Source: Marsupella aquatica (taxonomy: Eukaryota; Marchantiophyta). From it: a DNA stretch of 64,000 nucleotides. The stretch is from NCBI GenBank assembly GCA_973895155.1, contig OZ316893.1, positions 10,168,001 to 10,232,000 on the forward strand, given 5' to 3'. The translations under genes were made by a program, and so were the position numbers. Positions 30,006 through 42,400 of this stretch are shown here, in pieces (position 1 is the first letter of the stretch; each line of letters opens with the position of its first letter). The notes under the pieces are model-generated. The model worked only from the letters and a program-made list of their open reading frames with translations, had not been told where the DNA came from and ran no database searches.

Positions 30006-33000
30006 ATTACTGATACATATTTTTATTTCAATTTGCCTATAGACAAGGTGCATCTTTTATTTGTATTATTAGACTTTGAAATTATTTTTGCCCCATCTCA
30101 GTATTTTTAATTTTCTTTGTTTTGACAACCTTTTTATCTAGTTTCCAATCTTGCCCTTGTTAGAATATTTATTTAATTTTTATATTCAAGTTATATTAAA
30201 TTTACATTTCACACACAAGGGACACCTAAACCCTACCCTATCTTTTCCCAAGAACCTGACAAATCAAGGCTGGAGTATCATAATCTAACACTTCAAGATA
30301 TAAATAATGCCATCCCCGATGCCACCCCACCCCTCACCTAAATTTTAACTACATTTCACAGTTTTAGTTCATAAGTTTATGATTTTAAGTAACTTGCGTG
30401 TGGCTGACTAATTAAAGTCATCTTGAGTCAAACATGCAAGGCCCACCATGTTTTTAAAGTGATTCAGAACCTTTTAATTAGAGTTAAACCATTGTCTACT
30501 AGAAGAGTGGCATGTGGGGATAAAAGTGAGGCCAACACTTTGCAAGGTCATAAGAACCAAGGAGAGGGCACAGGTATCGAGTCACTCAAAGCTACTTTAT
30601 TGTGGCTATAGAAAGGTTCAAAATTAGATAATTTAGCTCGACTCTTAAAAAGAATGATTAATTATTAATCTCAACATGAGAATCTTTTTAGCATGAAACA
30701 CTACAAGACAAGTTGCTTTACTTTCATTTTGGAAATCCTCGCACTAACACTATTTACCACTATAATTTGTATCCTCCCACCCGTCCTGCCATTTACAAAT
30801 TAAGGATCTTCAGCTTACAAAACTGAGAAAGGCAGGATCTCCTTGTAGCCATTGGATATATCAGGTGAATAATTAAGATCACTGGATTTATAGAATAATT
30901 AAGATCACTGGATTTATAAAATAAAGTTAAGAGACACCATAGACAATAAAGGGAGGGCAAGGCAACATTTTGAAAGTTGTGACAAGTGCTGAAAAGAGAA
31001 TTTACCTGGCTGAGAATAAACAGGAGGGGTGATAGTGACCTCACGTGTATGTGCATGTGGCTCTCCAGATTTCCTGGTTTGAGCTGCATTTTTCTCTCAT
31101 TGGTCGGCTTCACCTCCTTCATTGGATGGACAAACTAAAATGCAGTACTAGAACTAAGAGCACTAATACATTGTGTACACATTGACATATTAGTGGTATT
31201 TAAATTAGATGCTTACAAGGTAAGTTCAGGATTGCCTCATTGGCTCATTGAGTGACAATGTGAGGCGTAATAGTGTCCAGAGGCAGGCAGTTGCTTCTTG
31301 GGTTATTTTGGGTATTCCTAGTTTTCTTTCCTTTCTTTTCAGATGCTCTAGTTTGAGCTCCATCATTCAAAGGAACTAGCCTGAAGTTCAGTACACATTT
31401 TGGTCAATGTTTTCAAACTCTGTAGCCAGCAAAAAATAATTGGCAGAAGGGGAATAGGGCATTTATATACCAGCCTCTATTGTGCTTTCTTTGTCAAAGG
31501 ACTCATGGTATCCTAATCCCACTTATCAAGGGTGGACTCATAGCCCTCCTCATCTGAAGTATCAACCCACACTTCCTGAACTCTGGCTTGCCATATGGAA
31601 ACTATGTATATATGTTATGCTTTGAACAGTATACCAAAAACATTGTGAAAGGCAACTGACAGACAAATGTAATATATATTGTGTGCTCTGCTTTGCTGTG
31701 GCATGCCATCACCTTAATTATGTGTCATGTAACACGTCTAACATTCATTTGTATAATGAGAATACATGTAGAACAACAACATTGTTTATGTATAGAAACC
31801 ATGAGGGTATGATCAGCACATGTACACTCAATAAAAGGGCCAAGAACTCCCTGCTGATTTATTGGAGCCAAAACTCAACATCTCTCATGCTGCAAAGAAA
31901 CCACAAAAATTCAGTAGCACCAGTGAGCGGGAAGAAGACGGAAGGTGCATCATGGATTTTTTTAAGGTCCACTGCTAAGCTGAGATGGCAGCTGACCAAG
32001 CAGCGAAAGAAGAATCAGCTGACGGAAGACTACTATGTTTCAACTTTGGAGAAGAGTGAGTCGTATGTCCCATCCAAGTCAATCCTTGTTAGTCTCATAA
32101 AGGTCTTCCACATTCATCCCAAGGAGAAGAAGGGCTGGGGCTGCTTGGTAGACTGACAACAGTTTCTTTGAGATGTTGCATATATGGGGGAGCATGTAAG
32201 CTCTGCTCCTATCACCATGTTGTCCATCAATGCGTCAAGCATGTCCAGCACTTGCCTATGCAATTGCCAGTGGATCAAAAACTGCATGCTTTGCAGGTTG
32301 ATTCTCATCTATTATAGTTAATTTTTGCAAAGGGAAATGGTGTGTTCTAGTCTTGCCAACCTCAAGTGGGTCAGGAGATTAGAGAAGCTATTGTTGCAGA
32401 TGCCTTGGAGTTTTTGATCGAGGAAGAAGAGGGAAAGTTTGTTGCGGAAAGTGGCACCAAAAGAAATCAATTTTGACAATGCTTATCCAGACTATATATC
32501 CAACTGCCTCTCAAAATTTGTTGAAGATAAAGCATGTAGTATTTTGGCATTTATTCTCAATAATAATTATACAAAATAATAATGCAATGTTTCACATAAT
32601 AGAGAGCTCAGAAATACATAAACAACATTTTAAGATCATAATTAATATAACTAAGGGAAAGTATGTACCAATTAGAGATCACATCTTACTTATAAAGCGC
32701 CAACTACAAGCTAGAGTTGGGGCCTAGGGTTCTAGATTAAAGCCTCTAGACTGTGACTCCATGGCTCATCATGTGGATGCAAGTGTGGATGGAAAAAATC
32801 ATGATTGTGATGTATGTCAAATGATAATCATGTATGCTTTTTGTCATGATTTTTATTTATATTAAAAAATGACCCCACCATAACATATGTGCATAGAAAA
32901 AGAGATTTGCATAGAAAAAAGTAGATAATTATGTTATGTATAATTATTAAAATGCTGACATGCATGATGGTTTTTTTCCATTTTATTAGTTACCTTTCAA

Positions 33001-33345
33001 TGAATGTAAATAAGGACCATATTTTTGTGACATTTTTATTGTCCACCCTGCTATTCACATTCAAAGAACGGGTAGTTGGTGCTAGTTTTCAAAATTATGC
33101 AACTGAAGGGCTCCATATTCACCTCATATGTAAATAGTCAACATTTAGGCTCAAAAGAATGCTAAATCATACAAAATCATCAACCCAAACCACCAATCCC
33201 TTGAAGAAATAACAAGAATGCAACAACCAAAACATATTTTTCATGGCACAAGATCTCTATCATTTCCCTTTTGAGTCTTTGGAGGATTCAATGGTGGACA
33301 AACAAAACTTTGAAATCAATGTGCGGTCACCTCCACTTGGTGCAT
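30006..33345. other. AT-rich intergenic stretch
   Basis: I see no recognisable gene, RNA gene or transposon end. A 157-codon open frame at 31683-32156 has no similarity I recognise and no supporting signals. Confidence 0.5.
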
Positions 33346-33353
33346 AACTACAC

Positions 33354-33640
33354 CTCGGGGGGTTGACTATCAAAAATCTTAGGAACCACGTGCGATCCAA
33401 AATAGGTATTTTTGGCAGATTTTAACTAAATTTTTAAAAAACGTAGAAGGCAAAAGAAGGTATTATAAACTCATCTTTATAGAATATTCTTTAATATATA
33501 CCCTTTATAAAGTAAAATAGGTTATTAATATTGAAAATAGAGAATATTCCTGGAATATTTTCTTTATAAAATAGGTCTATTTATATTAGGCTAGGATTGC
33601 ACGTGGTACCCCAAAATATACACTTAGTTAACCCCCCGAG
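33354..33640 (+). mobile_element. hAT-like MITE copy 2 (287 bp)
   Basis: It starts CTCGGGGGGTTGAC and ends TTAACCCCCCGAG, flanked by AACTACAC on both sides (33346-33353 and 33641-33648). It is AT-rich inside with no coding capacity. The subterminal CACGTGCGATCC word is shared with the neighbouring inverted copy. Confidence 0.92.
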
Positions 33641-33699
33641 AACTACACCAGCATCCACAAGATTGCATTTGGTGAACATTTTTCAACTCTTGTTCGCAC

Positions 33700-33979
33700 C
33701 TCGGGGGTTAACTAAGTGTATATTTTGGGGTATCACGTGCGATCATACCAAATATACCTATTTTATAAAGAAAACTTTCTAAAAATATTCTCCATTTTCA
33801 ATATTAATAACCTATTTTACTTTATAAAAGGTATATATAAGAAAATATTCTGTAAACATGAGTTTATAATACTTTCTTTTGCCTCCTACACTTTTTTAAA
33901 ATTTGGTTAATTTCTATCAAAAATACATATTTTGGATCGCACGTGGTTCTTAAGATTTTTGATAGTCAACCCCCCCAAG
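33700..33979 (-). mobile_element. hAT-like MITE copy 3 (280 bp), inverted relative to copy 2
   Basis: It starts CTCGGGGGTTAAC and ends GTCAACCCCCCCAAG. The flanks GTTCGCAC (33692-33699) and GTTTGCAC (33980-33987) are an 8-bp duplication with one CpG-type change. Its body is the reverse complement of copy 2, so the pair forms an inverted repeat around a 59-bp spacer. Confidence 0.9.
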
Positions 33980-33987
33980 GTTTGCAC

Positions 33988-34634
33988 AAGGGCACGACTA
34001 GGAGGGCACTATCTTTGCTCAACAACATATAAACTTATTTACAACAACAAAGTGTTGTCAATTTGCTTTAATCCACATTAGACAATATGGAATTTGAGAA
34101 ATTTCATGGTGCATTGTCTCAAGCTGGCAAATGATATCACTCAGAAAATTTGTCAACATTCTTCTTCTCATGCAAGCTCTCGTGCCCGCTCTCGTGCAGC
34201 TTGAAAGATTGTTGACTTGAATGGTCCAGCCAGTGTTCTCATACACATCAACCATGAAAATTTGGAACCAGCCGATACATATGACAATTGTTCACGTCTA
34301 AGATTGGGCCGTGACTGCATTGCTCCGCTCCGCTCCCACAAACCAAACCATCGCCAATCCCATGCCCAATAAACTTTTGGGACCAGTGGAGATAAGACAC
34401 AAAATTACAAGCATATACTACTCTGGAATTGGCCCAATGATGTTATCTGACCGCTCATTCTCAAGGGTTGACATAACAGGAACTATAGCAGGAACAATAG
34501 GAACAAGCAACTTACACAAGAAAATGCAACAAAAAATATCAAGAAGCAAAGTAATTAAAACACAATGAGAACAAAATAGGTTCCCAATGGGTTCCATCAA
34601 GCGCAGGCACATTTGAATTTTGAAAATTACTCTA

Positions 34635-34671
<37 letters not shown>
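33988..34671. other. Intergenic stretch
   Basis: I see no gene. An (AT)n run ends it at 34639-34669. Confidence 0.55.
34639..34669. repeat. (AT)n microsatellite
   Basis: About 15 AT units directly before repeat R copy 2. Confidence 0.95.
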
Positions 34672-34672
<1 letters not shown>

Positions 34673-36025
34673 GTGGACCTAGCCACCCAACGCCCTCACC
34701 AAACGCAATAGTTACTCTTGCTTGAGCACCCTTGGTACCCAAATGCCTCCATCAAACTCCACAAGCCAGCAACTTGATGCCTCTATCACCGCCAATGGAA
34801 AGTGAACTCCCATACAAAACCACATCACTATAATTGCTCAACGGCCTTGATCTACATAATTATGCATAAGCAATGAACCCCATTGGTAATTAAGTAACCC
34901 GCCTTGATCTTGGATCTCAAAACCATTGTCTTCACTCAAGCTCACCAGTTATTGGTACGTAAATTAGCGGATAGAGCCTCCCAGGGCCCCATGGCCTTGG
35001 CATAAGCTGAAGCCAAGGTTGGCACCCGCTGTTTGCCAAGAACATTGCCTTGATCAGGTGTCACCTGAGCTTCCTCACTTTCTACCAGTCACCAGCTGGT
35101 CGCCTTGCTTCCAAGGCATGCCATATATGGCCCAATGCTAGCTTGTCCCAAAGCTTGTCCTACCATCTTCCCCCAAACACAACGCCCAGGCACTCTCTCC
35201 CGCTACATTTGAAGTTGAAGCAAAATTGAACAAAAAAACAGTTGTCCACAGTTTCTGCAGCATCTGTAGCAATAGTCATAACAATTTTTGGAGCAAAAGC
35301 TCAGACACACATACTCGACTGAAAAGGCACTCGACAACTTTATTTCCTTGAAAGACTCCTTACATGAATATGCATACGCACAAAATTAGAAATCAGATCA
35401 ATAACAATGAATCTCTAAACTCCTATTCTTACTTATCTCCTACAATTGGTTCATCAAATTTGTGACAGGCTTTTCTTTTGGCAATAGGACAAAGATCATG
35501 ATCCTCTTAGCTCTCTTGTGTAATTTCAGAGTCTGAATTACCTACATATTCCCAAACACTTTCTTTAAGACCTCAGTTATGTATATGACTTTTATTTGTG
35601 CTTACACCATAAATTAATTTCCTAACCTTGTACACAACGCCTAAACTGAAACACAATTTCAAACTCAAACACAATGCCATTTTTTGAACACAACGCCATT
35701 TTTCAAACATAACGCTGCAAGTTAAAAAAATTGAATAAAAGCCATATGACAAAATTTGAACACAATGCCTAGTAAGGGCGCTATATTCAAATATAGCGCC
35801 TCCTAGCCCACTACTCGAATATAGCGCCTGGGCGTTGTGTTCTGGGGACGATAGTAGGAAGCTTGTCTCAAATGCTGGGACTAGTCAAATGGCCCGACCT
35901 CCAATGACCAACTCCATGACTCTAACTCAACCAAGAGTCTAAGCACAAGATGCACTTGGACCTCAACACCCGTGCCTACTCTGCGTTGCCTCCCTAATGT
36001 ACCCAAGAAGTCCTCTAACATACTT
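34672..36025 (+). repeat. Dispersed repeat R, copy 2, interrupted
   Basis: GTGGTGGACCTA...CTCCACAAGC...CAACTTGATGCCTCTATCACC matches 54000-54500. The match breaks at AAGCTTGT (35151) and resumes at 35859 after a 700-bp inserted element, then continues through GATGCACTTGGACCTCAACA to about 36025. Confidence 0.75.
35159..35858. mobile_element. Non-autonomous DNA transposon with long TIRs (700 bp)
   Basis: The left end reads CCTACCATCTTCCCC, then AACACAACGCCCAGGC. The right end is the reverse complement of CCTACTATCGTCCCC followed by AACACAACGCCCAGGC, giving TIRs of about 33 bp with few mismatches. AAGCTTGT flanks both sides (35151-35158 and 35859-35866). The uninterrupted site is visible in the related repeat at 54480. 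The right third contains several ACACAACGCC words and a perfect inverted repeat at 35777-35800. There is no coding capacity. The 8-bp duplication suggests hAT; Mutator-like with 9 bp is possible, since the next base also matches. Confidence 0.85.
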
Positions 36026-36033
36026 CCCATAAT

Positions 36034-36333
36034 CTCGGGGGTCTCAGTATATGGGGACCTCCCCATCACCTGCGACATTTTTAGGCATTGGACCCCCCAA
36101 AATGTAAGAAAACATTTTATTTTTTAACTCCTGTAAAGTTGGAATATTCTTGGAATATTCTAAAAATTGGATTAAAAAGACCCTAATGTTCTTATAAGTC
36201 TCAAAATTGAATTTAAAAGACCCTAGCTATTGTTCTTCTAAAAAAATTCTTAAGTTTTCCCTTAGAACCAATAAAATGACCCTATCCTCCGTCGCACGTG
36301 ATATGCCATTTTTGTGGAAATGAAACCCCCAAG
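36034..36333 (-). mobile_element. hAT-like MITE copy 4 (300 bp)
   Basis: CTCGGGGGTCTCA starts at 36034 and TGAAACCCCCAAG ends at 36333, with CCCATAAT on both sides (36026-36033 and 36334-36341). Its body is the reverse complement of copy 1 at 29118-29414 and is closely similar to it. Confidence 0.92.
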
Positions 36334-36341
36334 CCCATAAT

Positions 36342-37056
36342 TTGATGAGATTGATATCATTTGTCATCTACGTGTTTCAAATTCTCATCTATGCTCTGAT
36401 TTCTCATCTTTTGCTCTCATCTACTTCTATTTCCTTCTCCACATATTTTCTCTCATCCACATTTTTTATTAACTCAACACCTTTCTCACCTTGATGTCTT
36501 TTTCTCACCTCGACAACTTTTTTAACCTTGAGAGCTATTTACCTTGATATATTTTTCTTTCAACATCTTTTCTCACCTTGACATCTTTTGTACAATGCAG
36601 GGACATCGGGTAGTTAGATATATTATTGCGCTTTTGATATATCCAGGTAAGATAGTACTAAAATTATCTGGGCAAGGTTCCTTAAAGTTGGAGCAACCTT
36701 ACTGTTTTTATGCTGCTATATGATGTAAGACAAATACACATTTCAATATTTTATCAATATATATGCTGTAAGAAAAATACACATTTCAATAGTGTTTGTT
36801 GTGAATTTTTATTTTAATGTGCCTTAAAAAGGTGAATCATTTGTATTATTTAAAATTTAGATTTATTTAGGCACAACTAGTAATGTTTTTAATCTTTGCT
36901 ATCGTATAGATCTTCTTCTCAGTAATTTTGGATTTTTCAATATTGTACATCCAATGCCTTTAGCAAAATTCAATGAATTTTTATCGCTTGAGGGAGAATT
37001 ATTTTACTCATGAAATGATTCTAAATATTAGCAACACCCATGTTTTAAGTTCTACT
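36342..37056. other. Intergenic stretch with a pyrimidine-rich degenerate array
   Basis: Between about 36380 and 36600, words such as TCTCATCTA and CTCACCTTGACATCTTTT recur about ten times in degenerate form. The rest is AT-rich with no gene. Confidence 0.5.
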
Positions 37057-37065
37057 CATGTTTTA

Positions 37066-38133
37066 GAACTACAAGCCCGAATGGACTGGTAGGTTGTCTA
37101 TGAAACCCCCATGGACAAACCAAACTTGGATGGACTTGACAAGTGTATAACATAATATCCAAGCATATATGTGTGTTTGAGTCAAGTCCATCCAAGTTTG
37201 GTTTGTCCATGGGGGTTTCATACACTTGTCAAGTCCATGGGGGTTTCATACACTTGTCAAGTCCATCCAAAAGTACTACGTCAAAGCACCATCTCTATCC
37301 ATTTTTGTCCAAAGGGTACCATGGACCATCATTGATTGCAAGCCTAGTTGTATTCTCTTAATATTCTATTCCCTCAAACTAGTCACTTTAACCATTTTCT
37401 TAGAGGTCAATAAAAAACATTAAATATGTAAGGTATGTTTAGATATTTGACATAGGCCTTATCTGGCCTTTATGGTAAATAAACTTATGTGTAGACAAAG
37501 CTCTTCGCAATTTACTCATAGCGCCTCAAGTAGTTTGTTCAATGAGCAAAAATAAAATTAATTCATTTTTTTGAAGAATATTTTTATGTTTATAGTAGAT
37601 CATAAAACTCCCACAAAAGGGGGAAACAAGCACCGCAATGACACGTGAACCAATATAACAATTTTCACTAGGGAAGCAAGGGACAAATCTTGATTTTCGT
37701 AGAGAATTGCTCTTGAGATGGAATACTATTTTCCATAGAGTGTTGCCCTTGTGTTAAGGAGGGGTTTGACTTATTTTGTTGCAGCAAAGCTACGTCAGAT
37801 TTTAATCTAAGAGGGTATTGTTGAGAAATCTTACTTTTCAGACAGCGTTGCTTTGGTTACAATAAGGGCTTTGAGTACTTTGCCATCTCAAAGGTCTCAA
37901 AAATTTCAAATGCACTACTAGCTATACACCTAAATTATTTCATTTCATACATGTTTTCAGATCACTTTTATGTGCACAAAGTTTCTTAACCTAATTAAAA
38001 TGTAGGTAAACAACTAATGAAAACATTTATTCCCTAGATTTTCTCATCATGAGGTGTAAGATGCTCAGTTTATGTGTCACAGTCCATGGAAATGTTGGGA
38101 GACAACCTCCAGGTCCATCAGGGCTTAGGTTCC
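37066..38133. mobile_element. Mutator-like non-autonomous element copy 1 (1,068 bp)
   Basis: CATGTTTTA flanks both ends (37057-37065 and 38134-38142), a perfect 9-bp target duplication typical of Mutator-like elements. The left end GAACTACAAGCCCGAATGGAC resembles, in reverse complement, the right end GTCCATCAGGGCTTAGGTTCC. The GGTTGTC block further in is also mirrored. The body matches 62035-63169. No transposase frame is visible. A perfect 42-bp inverted repeat lies near the left end. Confidence 0.85.
37099..37222. repeat. Perfect 42-bp inverted repeat with 40-nt loop
   Basis: Bases 37099-37140 are the exact reverse complement of 37181-37222. The arm includes CCCCCATGGACAAACC and AACTTGGATGGACTTGAC. 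Just downstream a 31-bp piece of the arm (GTCCATGGGGGTTTCATAC...) is repeated in tandem. Confidence 0.95.
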
Positions 38134-38142
38134 CATGTTTTA

Positions 38143-38555
38143 AGATCTACTCGTGATTTTATTTTGATTGAATTAACTACTATACGTAAGTTTCTGTTTT
38201 GATTATTAATTTGAGCGTCACGCAAGTGAGGACCTGTATTTCTGTTACAGCTTTTCAGTACGTTTGTACTTTTTTTAATTCATTGAGGCCAGTGAGTATC
38301 TATCTGTACCTTATGCGCACAATTCTACTTGTACTTTCACTGGTCATAAGTTTTGCATGCAAGTGTGTGGAGACTTTGAGTGCTTCGTACGTGTATTAAC
38401 ACAGATAGGCCAAATAAAAAATGGAAGGAAAAGCATCACTAGGAGTAAAAAACTTTCAAATAACACAGAATATAGCATATGCGAACTAATGATAATAAGT
38501 AACATAAAGAACGTGCAACAGCAGGAATATTCGAGTCGTATCCAATGAGTCGTAA
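38143..38555. other. Intergenic stretch
   Basis: No gene or repeat end is recognised. Confidence 0.5.
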
Positions 38556-39475
38556 AATGAACGTGACTCGACTTGTATTTAGCTTTTTCCAGGGTGAATA
38601 TAGCTTGACAATCAATTGAACCTAGTCCTGATTCAGATACGGACAGAACCACCCAGAAACAGAGTGCTTTGTTAGAAGTCACTAGGAATTTTTGGTTTTG
38701 CAGAAGAGACAGCCTCAATAATGAGAGGTTGGAGTTCACAACTCTACCTCAATTTCATAAGTCAATGTGTGCCTCAGTGCAAGAATTCAAGGATCCTCGT
38801 TTTCACAGGAGTTTCATGAGCCGATGTGTGCTTCACTACAAAATTTGAGGTTACTCGCTTTTTCCCACGCTTAACAACGATAACGATGATCACTTTTCAT
38901 TCCACCCCTTCATTTCACTAAAGAATAAATCTTTAGTAACGCATAAATCTACCAAACCAGACTCTATGATCCCGATTTTGGCTGGACATCATCACTGCAG
39001 CACGTGCTGTATAGGTGCATGTGAGAGCGTACCTAGCAGTCACACAAATGGAGAGGCCCTCGAAGTCTCGAACTCCTCACTAGAACGGTCTCGATCTCCG
39101 AGCGATCCCCACCAGATTCTTGCCTTCTTCAGCGGGTTGATCCAGATGGACTACTGCCATGCTTTTACAGAACAGCGTATATATTTAGTTTGGAAGGCTG
39201 CCTGTCCTCCCAGCCCGATTCAGCGCATTCCTTCTGTAAGATTTGTAGATCGACAGGCACCCAAGAGCAGATGACAAGCTTGATACTTCAGTTTCATACA
39301 GCTTATATCTCGAGATTGCATTCACCCCTTAGGTCTCTAGAGCAGATCCCGAGAGAGAGTTGGAGAGGGGCAGAGAAGCTCGATATTTCTGTTTGACCAG
39401 CTCATCGGTGGAACTGCATTCAAATCCGTCGGCATACGTACTTGCAAAGTGGAGAGAGAGAGAGAGAGAGGAACC
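38556..39475 (+). repeat. Upstream part of the UGT segmental duplication, copy 2
   Basis: This is similar to 15090-15414 plus 16612-17287 upstream of UGT copy 1, without the 1.2-kb insertion and with one unit of the 96-bp repeat. The shared region includes CTTTTCATT.CACCCC, TAACGCATAAAT and GACTACTGCCATGCTT. Confidence 0.8.
39177..39188 (+). promoter_or_regulatory. Possible TATA box of UGT copy 2
   Basis: GTATATATTTAG lies about 290 bp before the ATG and just upstream of a block conserved between the two paralogues (GGCTGCCTGTCC). A purine (GA)n tract at 39451-39471 follows in the presumed 5' untranslated region. Confidence 0.35.
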
Positions 39476-42400
39476 ATGGGTGCGGAGAACGTGTATTCGA
39501 ATGCCGGAGAGAAGAAGGGCAAGCAGGCGCATGTGCTGTTCGTGACCATAGCATATCCGGGTCACTTCGCTCCCAAGGTGCAGTTGCTGTATCATCTGGA
39601 AGCAAAGTATCCGGGGTTGACAGTGACTGTGTGGGCAAACAAGGACCGAATCGCAGATCTGCAGAAGCTGCAGCTCAAGGGTGACCTGAAGGGCCTCGAC
39701 CTGCGCTTGGAAGAAGCTTTCGGCGAGATTCCTGTGTACACTGCGGACCCCAAATTCCCAGTTCGGTCGGCCACCACCAGCCCCAAATGCTTCGAGGATT
39801 GCCAGCCATTCAGGGAAAAGCTGGTCGCGCAAAAGGATGCTCCTGGCGGACCTACGGCAATCGTTGCTGATATGTTTCAGCACTGGTCCAAGGTGGGTTT
39901 TCCAAAGCGTAAAGCCCTCTGTCATATCATATCAATATGTTCTACTTGCACATCATCCAGCTTAGCAGTGGTCCAAGGTTGGTTTCCTGACACTCGAAAG
40001 CCCCCAGGCTAATTCTGTCCAAGTCCTCATATATACCACATTCCTATACATATTCTGGGTCCGCATCTAACCTGCATGATATGCGGGCAAAGTTTCCTTT
40101 CTTGGGATCGAGGGAGTGTAACTTGTTCATTGCTTCAAAAGAAGGAAGTTCCGGTAGTTGAACTCACGGCCAAGGGTGATTCTTAGCTGCAGACCGGACG
40201 TATGTATGTTATCGTAAAGGGGCCCATTAGTTAATGTGCAGTGCCGATTTCTTAATTGCATTCTGAGAACATCGCTTCCGAGATAGAGTAAACCATTTCG
40301 AAACTCACCTTGGAGAGGTGTTGTTGATCGTCACGGCCTTTCATAGTATTTTCCTAAATTTCTTTGATCGTTTGATTCTCCGCCTTTGGCTAGCCATGAG
40401 AATTAGGTTCAGCTACGCAACTTATCGAGCTTGACCGTGGAGCATGTTTGTTTCATGGATGCAGGGATTAGCGGACGAGTTAGGTGTTCCTTGGTACACA
40501 TACTTCTCGACCGGACCTTTATTCCTCGTGAATGTTGTGCACCGTTCTGCCATGATGGAAGCCGGGATACATCCACTGACATCACCGAATTTGAATGACC
40601 TCCTGGAACCCACTTTCCCGGGACTCCCATCCGTTCGCATTCGAGATCTCACAGAAGAGGTATTTTTCTTTGAGGAGTTCTATAAGGAAGTTATAGACCG
40701 GACCAAACGGGCCTCAGCAATTTTACTAAATACCTCAGAAGAGCTGGATTCACTGGGAGGATCGATTACTACAGTGAGGAAACTCTGGCCCTCGACCAGG
40801 ATTTTGCCCATCGGCCCTTCCCTGCAGTATCCCGGGTTCGGTAAAGTTTACACTTCCAACGTGACCTTCAGCAATTGTTTACAATGGTTAGACACTCAGG
40901 CAAAGAACACCGTCCTCTACGTGGCATTTGGAAGCTTGGGAGCAATTCAAAAGGAGTCCATTATGGAGTTGGCAGCTGGGCTTGAAGCGAGTGGAGTGCC
41001 ATTTCTGTGGGCTCTCAGGGTACCTGCAACATTGACTTTGTCCGAGTGGCTTCCTGAAGAATTTCTAGAGCGAACTAAAGGGCAGGGCATCATCGAAACA
41101 GGTTGGGCTCCTCAGGTCAGGATCTTAGCTCATCCTTCCACTGGTGGCTTCTTGTCTCACAGCGGGTGGAACTCAACGCTGGAGAGCCTTTGCGCGGGTG
41201 TGCCTCTCATTTCCTGGCCTCTGTCAGCGGAGCAACCCATGAACGCCAGGTCAGTCTTCTACTCTTTAGTCTACTGATCTACTCGTTGCTTGGTTACACC
41301 CCCTCCCACCATTATTTCATTTTCTTGTTTGTCTTGAAAATTCAATCACATCGCAAGATGTGAACAGCACAGCATACACCCCCGGATGGTCGTTAATTAC
41401 TGTGCCAAAGCGAACCGAAAGGCAAGGAACCAGGCGAAGGTCGCCGCAATATTATGATGACTGATCGTTCTTGGGAAGTACATTGAAGTACATTGTCGGG
41501 TTGGCGCCGATGTCTTGTATTGGCAGCCAATTCATCGGAAGATCATGCCCACCGCAGCAACAGAATTAGTGAACCACAAAACTGGATTTTTCAAGAGGTT
41601 ATACCGGATTTTCTTGACTTGAAGTTTTAGCCTAACACTAGGGTCCGAGCTGGTCTAGCCTGGTCTCGCTGGTCTTCGGAAAGTCTGCACCAATTGACAG
41701 AATTGGGCCCAAGCCATCGGAAGTCGGCAAAATGTTGGCATGACTCACAGCCACAAATCTCGTCGTCCAATTGAGCCCCAACCTGCCATAGCGTGGCCAG
41801 TCACTACCAGCCACGATGAGACGAAATTACAAACGTGACGCGCGTGCCTTAGAGAAAAAATCTAAAGAAAAACGCAGTCGACCTATATGTGAGCTTCTAC
41901 CTCGCGATCTACCTGACATTGTACGTACGAATCAGATCCGGTGGCCTGACCTCAATGAAGGGTTCGACTGCTTGGAAAAGCCCTGAGAAGTTCTCCTAGT
42001 GCCTTATGGCCTGGTTACGCATGTTCTTGCCTCCGACCAGTCCCGGGAAACTTCTCAGGATGAAATAGTGAAACTGAAAGGCAATGCAAGAGGAAAGAAT
42101 AGGAAATACTGAGAGGCAGTCCCGTGAGGCCGTGACCATCCTTTGCGTTAAACGGGGAAAGTGAACGCAGTCGAATCAAGATACACGTTTGAAAGACTCT
42201 GAGCGGTGAAAAACTTTCAGAGTGCATTTTAACTCTGAGCCCTTCACTATATAGGTGATTAGAACGAGTCGACCTGACAACTGGAGCAAGTGGTACGTAC
42301 GTGTGGCTCTCTTTATGATGTACGTGATTGCAATGAGTGCACGGTCCTAACAGGAAGGTGTGATCTGGGTCTGAGCCAGCTTTTGCACTCGCAGATTTCA

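Noticed and set aside
31683-32156. 157-codon open frame in AT-rich sequence
   Set aside because: It has no recognisable domain and no flanking gene signals; an isolated frame of this length is plausible by chance.
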